This document shows, one piece after another, positions 57,068-64,000 of a stretch of DNA of 64,000 bases. The stretch spans positions 124,001 to 188,000 of the forward strand of contig JALPQD010000241.1 in assembly GCA_023101885.1 (NCBI GenBank). The letters run 5' to 3'. The notes beneath the pieces are model-generated. The model ran no database searches. It was not told the DNA's origin and saw only the letters and a program-made list of their open reading frames with translations. Every line of letters starts with the position of its first letter. Position 1 is the first letter of the stretch. The translations under genes and the position numbers were made by a program. This DNA is from Typhlomys cinereus. Lineage: Eukaryota; Chordata; Mammalia; Rodentia; Platacanthomyidae.

Positions 57068-58105
57068 ACATGTGTCAAAGTGAAAATCCCAAGAAAACAA
57101 ATCTCCCACTGAAGGAATTAATCCCATACTGATAGACTCCAACCAGAACAAACTCGTGGAAAATAACCAAGAAAGCCTGACCCAAGATAACTTTCAAAAA
57201 CGTGATCATTACCATGATCAATACTATGAAAGAGGAAATCTGGGAGGAATTAAATATCCACATCAACCACTTTGAAGAGGAACACAACATACTCTTGGAG
57301 GAGTTGGAAAAACAGTTCAAGAAACAAAAATAGGTATAGAGCAGTTAAAACACTGAAGCAGAGTTTAAAACTGAACTAAAAGACAAGTTATCTTCAACCC
57401 AGAACTCAACAGAGAGTTTATTAACAGAACTAACAAAGCAGAAAATAGAATTTCAGACCTTGAAGACAAAGTGGGAGTATTAACCAGCTCAATGGAAGAG
57501 GTTGTTAAAGCCAAAAAGATACTTGAGAGAAATATTCAAGAATTATGGGACACCCTGAAGAAGCCTAACATGTGTATTCATGGAATACCAGAGCAAGAAT
57601 CTCAAAATATCACCCCCGAGGGAATTTTTCAAACGATCATCAAGGAAAACTTTACTCATCTAAAAAAAGAGAGACCCATCCATATACATGAGGCATTCCA
57701 CACCCCAAACAGATATGACCAAAATAGAAACTCACCATGGCAAATTATAGTCAAAGCACTCCACATTCAAGATAAAGAAAAGGTGCTGAGAGCTTCAAGG
57801 GGAAAAAAAAGTCACTTTAAAGATAAACCTACTAAAATAGCAAATGACTTCTCAATGGAAACAGTAAAAGCAATAAGAGCTTGGACAGACGTACATCAAG
57901 TGTTGAATGAGCAAAAGTGTCAACCCAGATTGATATACCCTGAAAACTATCTGTCATGATCCAGGGAGAAAGAAAAATTTTCCAGCACAAAGACAACTTC
58001 ACGGGATACATGTTCACCAAACCAGGCCTTCAAAAAATGCTAGAAATGATACTCAAGCGTAAGAAAAAACAAGCATATCCAGGAGAACAGAAGGGAAGTA
58101 TAATA
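57068..58105 (+). pseudogene. L1-C ORF1, frameshifted
   Basis: Reading frames shift several times before 57470. From 57471 to 57959 the RRM-like core (MCIHGIPEQES) and C-terminal domain (WQIIVKALHIQDKEKVLRAS) are open for 162 codons. Relative to L1-E and L1-B the start codon region and coiled-coil segment carry indels. It cannot encode a full protein. Confidence 0.9.
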
Positions 58106-58157
58106 CCACCAAAACCTAAATGTCAAACAATATTCTTACAAAAGCCACTAAACATAA

Positions 58158-58649
58158 CAAATTTCCAGAATTAAAAATAGTTTCTCCATTATAACATTAA
58201 ACGTTAATGGTATTATCTCACTGATCAAGAGGCACAGATTACAAACTTGGATTAAAAATCACAATCCATCAATTTGCTGCCTTCAGGAAACCTATCTCAC
58301 CACAAAAGATAGGTACATTCTAAAAATAAAAGGCTGGTCTAAAATTCTGTAAGCTAATAGAATCAGAAAACGAGTAGGGGTAGCCATTATGCTTTCGGAC
58401 AAAGTGGACTTCAAACCAAAAAAAATCATATGAGACACAGATGGATACTACATTTTAGTCACAGGTATACTTTACCAAGAAGACTTCATAATACTGAGCA
58501 TATATGCATCCAATATGCCCTCCCCCACATTCATTAAGCAAATCCTACAACATCTAAAGTGAGAAATTAACCCCAAAATGATAATTATTGGGGATTTCAA
58601 CATTGCCTTCTCAACATGGGATAGAACAACAGGTAAAAAAACTTAACAG
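58158..58649 (+). pseudogene. L1-C ORF2, N-terminal endonuclease fragment
   Basis: The ATG is lost (ATTTCCAGAATT where others have ATGTCTGGAATT). The endonuclease start (KNSFSIITLNV-like, then CCLQETYL) is present with stops such as TAA near 58351 and TGA near 58433. It ends at the insertion junction near 58650. Confidence 0.85.
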
Positions 58650-58881
58650 ATTTGCTGCTCCTGCAATGCCCTTCATTCCATCCTGCTGGGCACTGAAAGT
58701 AAGATCTTGTCAGAAGACAACCACAATCCAGAACTTCAGAGACTCTATATCAACCACCTAGAACTAGGCCAGACTAATCTCTCCCCATCCTGAAGCTCAG
58801 GGAAACTTGCGGAAGAGGGGGCGGTAAGAGTGTAAGAGCAAAAGGATGGGAGGAACAATGATTTGCAAGATACTCCACACA
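58650..58881 (+). mobile_element. Twin-primed L1 3' fragment (inverted part then direct part)
   Basis: 58651-58719 matches the L1 3' UTR in reverse (TTTGCTGCTCCTGCAATGCC, the complement of about 45950-46020 in L1-A). From about 58719 the sequence continues in the forward direction (CCACAATCCAGAACTTCAGAG onward, compare 46035). The break falls between neighbouring positions of the 3' UTR with about 20 bases lost, which is the signature of 5' inversion by twin priming. The direct part is itself cut at 58881 by L1-E. Confidence 0.8.
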
Positions 58882-59455
58882 GCCCTTTACCCCACCCCTC
58901 TCTGCCAGTCAGGACGCGCAGGAGTGCGGTCCAGCCGGGCCTAACCCCGCGACCTAGGTAAGTCTCCGCCAGCGCCCGCCCCCCAGGACCCCAGTTCAGC
59001 CCAAAGGGACCCGGCTCCGACTCCCACCATCCAGCCAGAGCCGCTTGCAGGGCTGATGGATGAGGAGGACCTCCCCCTGCGCCCTGGACCCGCCCCAGCT
59101 GCTCTCGGGTTAAATAGCTCCACACCAATGCCCCTCCCTTTACTCCACCCCGCTCCACAGGTCCGGACGCCCGCAGTCCAGCTGGGCCTCACCCCACGAC
59201 CTAGGTAAGTCTCCGCCTGCGCCCGCCCACCAGGACCCCAGATCAGCCCAAAGGGACCCGGCTCCGACTCCCGCCATCCAGCCGGAGCCCCACGCAGAGG
59301 AGGACCTCCCCCTGCGCCCGGGCCCGCCCCAGCTGCCCTCGGGTTAAATAGCTCCACGCTTGAGGCCCCCATCCTCCCTTTCACCCCACCGCGCTGCGCC
59401 GGTCTGGATGCAGGCGCAGTGGTCCAGCCGGGACTCACCCGCGACCTAGGTAGGT
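58882..59455 (+). promoter_or_regulatory. L1-E promoter: tandem ~246-bp monomers
   Basis: GACCTAGGTA occurs at 58951, 59198 and 59443 (spacing 247 and 245). Each unit has a C-rich CCCTTT..CCCC start, the GACCTAGGTAAG box, CCCAAAGGGACCCGGCTCCGACTCCC, GAGGAGGACCTCCCCCTGCGCCC and CTCGGGTTAAATAGCTCC. Two full units and the start of a third are present, GC- and CpG-dense. This is a different monomer type from L1-A. Confidence 0.9.
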
Positions 59456-59540
59456 AAGCTCTGTCCCTGCCCACCCCCAGAACCCCAGGCCAAATAATTC
59501 AGTTTAGTGAAATTGAAAGATCTTAAGAGTTAAAACGACA

Positions 59541-60605
59541 ATGCCAAAGTCAAAGTGCAAATCCATGAGAAGCAACACTCAAGTAAACAAATTTCCCACT
59601 GAAGAAATTGATCCCATAATGTTAGACTCCAACCAGAACAAACCCGTGGAAAAAGGCCAAGAAAACCTGACCCAGGATAATGACTTTCAAAATATGATCA
59701 TTACCATGTTCAATACTATGAAAGAGGAAATCAGGGAGGAATTACATAATCGAATCAATCACTTTGAAGAGGAACACAACAGACATCTGGAGGAGTTGAG
59801 AAAAACAGTGCAAGAAACAAAAAGTGGCATAGAGCAGTTAAAACAAACTCAAGCAGAGTTTAAAACTGAGCTACAAGACAAGTTATCTTCAACCCAGAAC
59901 GCCACAGAGAGTCTTATCAACAGAACTAACAAAGCAGAAAACGGAATTACAGACCTTGAAGATAAAGTGGGAGTACTAACCAGCTCAATGGAAGAGATTG
60001 TTAAAGCCAAAAAGATACTTGAGAGAAATATCCAAGAGATATGGGACACCCTGAAGAAGCCTAACATGCGTATTCATGGAATACCAGAGAAAGAATCTCA
60101 AAATACCACCCCTGAGGAAATATTTCAAATGATCATCAAGGAAAACTTTCCTCATCTAAAAAAGAGAGGCCCATCCATATACAAGAGGCATTCCGCACCC
60201 CAAACAGATACGACCAAAACAGAAGCACGCCACGGCAAATAATAGTTAAAAACACTCCACATTCAAGATAAAGAACTGGTGCTGAGAGCTTCAAGGGAGA
60301 AAAAACAAGTCACTTTTAAAGGTAAACCTATTAAAATAACAAATGACTTCTCAGTCGAAACAGTAAAAGCAAGAAGAGCTTGGAGAGACATACTTCAAGT
60401 AGTGAATGAGCAAAAATGTCAACCTAGGCTGATTTACCCTGCAAAACTATCAGTCATGATCGAGGGAGAAAGAAAAATTTTCCAGCACAAAGACAACTTG
60501 AAGGGATACATGTCCACCAAACCAGGCCTTCAAAAAATGCTAGAAATGATACTCAAGCGTGAAGAAAAAAACAGGCATATCCAGGAGAACAGAAGGCAAA
60601 TATAA
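59541..60605 (+). pseudogene. L1-E ORF1, compensating frameshifts
   Basis: ATG at 59541. The coiled coil (about residues 50-150) and RRM-like core around MRIHGIPEKES are in frame. One A is missing from an A-run near 60163, which shifts the frame and gives a TAA at 60240-60242. An extra A near 60250-60256 restores it, and the C-terminal domain (KVTFKGKPIKIT-like, then PAKLSVMIEGERK) runs to a TAA at 60603-60605. About 30 residues are therefore misread. It is otherwise close to full length (~354 codons). Confidence 0.93.
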
Positions 60606-60655
60606 CACCATTAAAAGCGAAGCAATATACTTATAAAAACTACTAAACGTAATAA

Positions 60656-63600
60656 ATGTCTGGAATTAAAAATAGTTTCTCCATTATAACAATAAATGTT
60701 CATGGAATTAATTCACAGATCGAGAGACACAGATTACAAACTTGGATTAAAAATCACAATCCATCAATCTGCTGCCTGCAGGAAACCCATCTCACCACAA
60801 AAGATAGGCACGCTCTAAAAATAAAAGGCTGGTCAACAATTCTACAAGCAAATGGAAGCAGAAAACAAGCAGGGGTAGCCATTATGCTATCAGAAAAAGT
60901 GGACTTCAAACCAAAGAAAATTATAAGAGACACGGATGGATACTACATTTTAGTCTCAGGTACAATTCACCAGGAAGACTTCACAATACTGAACATATAT
61001 GCACACAATACAGGCCCCTCCACATTCATTAAGAAAACCCTACAGCGTCTAAAGCAAGAAATCAACCCCCAAACGATAATTCTTGGGGACTTCAACACCA
61101 CCCTCTCAACATGGGATAGATCAACAGGTCAAAAGCTTAACAGAGACACTTTGGAACTTAATCATACCCTGAAAGAAATGGACCTTACAGATCTCTATCG
61201 AACTTTTCACCCACGCACCAAAGAATACACATTTTTCTCAGCAGCACACGAACTTTCTCCAAAATAGATCACATATTGGGCCAAAAAACAAATCTACACA
61301 TATACAAGAAAGTTGAAATTCTAACCTGTGCCCTATCAGACCACCACGGCCTAAAACTGGACATCCACAACACATCAAACAAGAGAAAATACAGTAACTC
61401 CTGGAAACTTAACAATATGATGCTGAATGAGAACTGGATTCAGGAAGAAATTAAAAAGGAAATTCAAGATTTCCTGAAAATGAATGATAACGAAAATCCA
61501 CTTACCAAAATCTCTGGGACACAAAGAAAGCTGTTCTAAGAGGTAAGTTCATAACTCTTAATGCCTACATCAAAAAAATGGAAACATTAGAAATAAACCA
61601 CTTAACAATGCAGCTTAAAGCTTTAGAGAAACTAGAGCAATCTGATCCCAACAGTAGTAGAAGAGAGGAGATTAGCAAAATAAAGGGAGAAATATCTGAA
61701 ATTGAGATTAAGAAAACAATAGAAAAAATCAACCAGTCAAAAAGCTGGTTCTTTGAAAAAATCAATAAGATTGATACACCCCTAGCTAAATTAACCAAAA
61801 GCAAGAGAGAGAAAACCCATATTAACAAAATCAGAAATGAACATGGAGTTATCACTACTGATACCCAAGAAATCCAGAGAATTATAACGTCATATTTCAA
61901 AAACTTATACTCTGTGAAGTTTGACAACACAAAAGAGATGGATGAATTTCTAAGTAAACACAACTTACCTAAATTGAATGAGTAAGTTGTGAATTACTTA
62001 AATAGCCCTATAACATATAAGGAAATTGAAGAAATAATCTCAAATCTTCCCACCAAAAAATGTACTGGACCAGATGGATTCAGCACAGAGTTCTACCAGA
62101 CATTTAAGGAGTTAATAACACCAATAATCCTTAAACTGTTCCATCAAATAGCAAAGGAAGGAACACTACCAAATTCCTTCTATGAAGCTAATATCGTTTT
62201 AATCCCAAAACCTAATAAAGACTCACTTAAAAAAGAAAACTATAGGCCGATCTCTCTGATGAATACAGACGCAAAGATTCTCAACAAAGTCTTAGCAAAT
62301 CAGGATTCAAAAACATATTAATAAGATCATTCACGGGGACCAAGTAGGCTTCATCCCCGGCACACAAGGCACACACAACATACGCAGATCAATAAACGTA
62401 ATTCATCATGTAAACCAGTCCAAAGTCCAAGACCACATGATACTCTCGATAGATGCAGAAAAAGCTTTTTACAAGATCCAACAGTCTTTTATGATAGACA
62501 GTAGGAATGGAAGGAACCTTTATCAATATAATAAAAGCTGCATACAACAAGTCCACAGCAAGGATTATTCTCAGTGGGGAACAATTGGAAGCATTCCCAC
62601 TTCGATCAGGAACTAGACAAGGCTGTCCGCTCTCACCACTTCTATTCAATATTGTACTTGAACTCTTAGCTGAAGCCATAAGACAAGAAAGGGACATAAG
62701 AGGGATTCAAATCGGCAAGGAAGAAGTCAAACTATCCCTATGATGATAAGATGACATGATCTTATACCTGAGTGATCCCATAAACTCCACCAGGAAGCTC
62801 CTGGATCTAATTGAGAAGTTCAGCAGGGTGGCAGGATACAAAATAAATGTGCAAAAATCAGAGGCCTTCCTATATGCCCAGAATGAAAGAAGTGAAAAAG
62901 CCTTGAGAGAAACAATCCCATTTACTATAGCCCCTAAAAAAATGAAATACCTTGGTATAAACCTAAGGAGGTAAAAGACCTTTACAATGAAGACTTTAAA
63001 ACCCTAATGAAAAAAAATAGCAGAAGACACCAGAAGGTGGAAAGACCTCCCATGTTCCTGGATTGGCAGAATCAACATCTTAAAAATGACCATCCTACCA
63101 AAGGCAATATACAGATTCAATGCTATACCAATCAAAATTCCAAAACAATTCTTCAAAGAAGTTGACCAAACAATCTCAAAGTTCATATGGAGGCACAAAA
63201 GACCCAGGATAGCAAAAACAATCCTGAGTAACAAAAACACTGCTTACCATATCAAACCTTAGTCTATACTACAAATCCATAGTTCTAAAGACAGCCTGGG
63301 ACCGGCTCCAAAATAGACACACAGATCAATGGATAAGGATTGAAGACCCAGATATAAGCCCACAAAGTTACAGCCATTTGATCTTTGACAAAGTGGCCCA
63401 AGGAATCCAATGGAAAAAGAACAGCATCTTCAACAAATGGTGCTGGCAAAACTGGATCTCCACATGCAGAAGATTAAAGCTGGACCCGTACTTGTCACCA
63501 TGTACAAGACTTAATTCCAAATGGATCAAGGACCTTGATTTAAGGCCAGAGACTATAAAAATCATAGTTGAAAGGATAGGGAACTCCCTACAGCTGATTG

Positions 63601-64000
63601 GGCTAGGCCAACATTCCTAAACACACATCCAATGGCACAGTCACTGCTACCAACTCTCAACAGTTAGGATCTTGTTAAATTAAAGAGCTTCTGTTCAGAT
63701 AAAGAGATTGTAACACGAGCTCAAAGGCAACCCACAGAATGGGAGAAAATCTTCACTAACCACATATCTGATAGAGCTCTACTGTCCAGAGAGCACAAAG
63801 AACTTAGAAAACTAAACACCAAGGAAACCAATAGCCCAATTAAAAAATGGGCCCTGGAACTTAAAAGAAACTTTACCAGAGATGAAATTAAAATGTCTAA
63901 CAAATATCTTTAAAAATGCTCCACTTCCTTCGCCATCAGGGAAATGCAAATCAAAACTTCCCTGAGATATCATCTCACCCTGGTCAGGATGGCAAAAATC
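60656..64000 (+). pseudogene. L1-E ORF2, broken, truncated by window edge
   Basis: ATG at 60656. The endonuclease domain is open for 203 codons with CCLQETHL, ILGDFNTT and FSAAH. Then come a 1-bp loss near 61248, another near 61500, a stop at 61983 and a frameshift near 62306. At the reverse-transcriptase active site the expected FADD codons are replaced by TGATGATAAG (62741-62750), which also brings stops. The C-terminal part (63378-63900) shows IFNKWCWQNW and TRAQRQPTEWEK. No functional enzyme is possible from this copy as written. Confidence 0.95.

Larger units (their letters stand above)
56670..58650 (+). mobile_element. Older L1 ('L1-C'): monomer 5' UTR, ORF1, start of ORF2, then interrupted
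   Basis: The 5' UTR has related monomers with a ~202-bp spacing (CCAGCCAGGACACACTG at 56685 and 56887) and a short tether (GGCCAAATAATTCAGTTCAGTG near 57000). ORF1 runs 57068 to ~58105 and ORF2 from about 58158 to 58649. It stops in mid-ORF2 because another L1 fragment was inserted at 58650; the rest should lie beyond the right edge of the window. Confidence 0.9.
58882..64000 (+). mobile_element. Young L1 ('L1-E'), 5' complete, runs off the window
   Basis: Monomer promoter (58882-59455), short tether (to 59540), ORF1 (59541-60605), 50-base spacer, ORF2 from 60656 to beyond the edge. The body is very close to L1-A (roughly 95 percent by eye across 60660-61250 against 41749-42340). Coding is disrupted in both ORFs. 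It inserted into the twin-primed fragment, so it is the youngest of the three nested L1s here. Confidence 0.95.

Noticed and set aside
58745..59474. 137- and 177-codon minus-strand frames rich in Gly, Pro and Arg
   Set aside because: Antisense of GC-rich L1 monomers; they repeat with the monomers and have no independent support.
58882..59480. CpG-island-like GC-rich block that could be a host gene promoter
   Set aside because: The ~246-bp tandem units lead straight into L1 ORF1, so it is an L1 monomer promoter. The same applies to 39635-40036 and 600-848.
1..64000. CRISPR arrays, operons, bacterial promoters or prophage
   Set aside because: No evenly spaced repeat-spacer array, no compact gene layout; every repeat seen is a eukaryotic retroelement or a microsatellite.
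1..64000. Host protein-coding exons
   Set aside because: No frame outside L1 showed a recognisable domain or a consistent splice-flanked series. Small single exons without ATG could have been missed by eye.

Overview
The window is vertebrate, specifically rodent, nuclear DNA. It is AT-rich, has no compact gene layout, and is built largely from LINE-1 (L1) copies, SINEs resembling rodent B1, B2/B3/B4 and ID, MaLR-type and other retroviral LTRs, and simple repeats. Ancient L1 3' ends resemble mouse Lx-type 3' UTRs, while the young L1s and the young SINE at 26039-26349 are not ones I know from mouse or rat. This suggests a rodent related to the mouse group but outside Mus/Rattus; the species cannot be fixed from the sequence. 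I found no host protein-coding exon, tRNA or rRNA gene. Every long open frame that carries a recognisable protein is L1 ORF1 or ORF2, and all of these are broken.

Layout. 1-848: 5' end of a minus-strand L1. 849-14185: mostly unique sequence with SINEs, an L1 3' fragment (4104-4786), a TATC microsatellite (5180-5420), a purine tract (6448-6690), a motif-dense unique block (8540-9260) and two ancient L1 3' UTRs (11350-12040 minus; 12850-13560 plus). 14186-20458: a near-full-length minus-strand L1 ('L1-B') flanked by a 17-bp duplication. 20790-22890: an ERV LTR, a MaLR LTR and an L1 3' fragment. 23595-29114: a B4-like SINE, an ancient L1M fragment, a young SINE with perfect target-site duplications (TSDs), a class-I ERV solo LTR and a 5'-truncated L1 that carries extra 3' sequence inside its TSDs. 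29115-39093: unique sequence with old repeats.

39094-48297: a minus-strand MaLR provirus (two ~350-bp LTRs, 5-bp TSD GACTT) whose internal region is split by a full-length plus-strand L1 ('L1-A', 39635-46623, 15-bp TSD). 49925-51948: an older minus-strand L1 with an 11-bp TSD. 52200-55545: SINEs, a TG microsatellite and a SINE split by a MaLR LTR. 55545-64000: a stack of plus-strand L1s: a truncated 3' end; an older L1 ('L1-C', 56670-58650) cut by a twin-primed, 5'-inverted L1 fragment (58650-58881); and inside that a young L1 ('L1-E', from ~58882) that runs off the window.

Nothing here works as a pathway. The interest lies in retrotransposon biology. L1-A and L1-E have very similar bodies but different 5' UTRs: ~150-165-bp CpG-rich monomers plus a ~590-bp tether in L1-A, against ~246-bp monomers plus a ~80-bp tether in L1-E. 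Two copies look like 3' transductions, and the nesting orders several insertions in time. I saw no sign of a new gene system.
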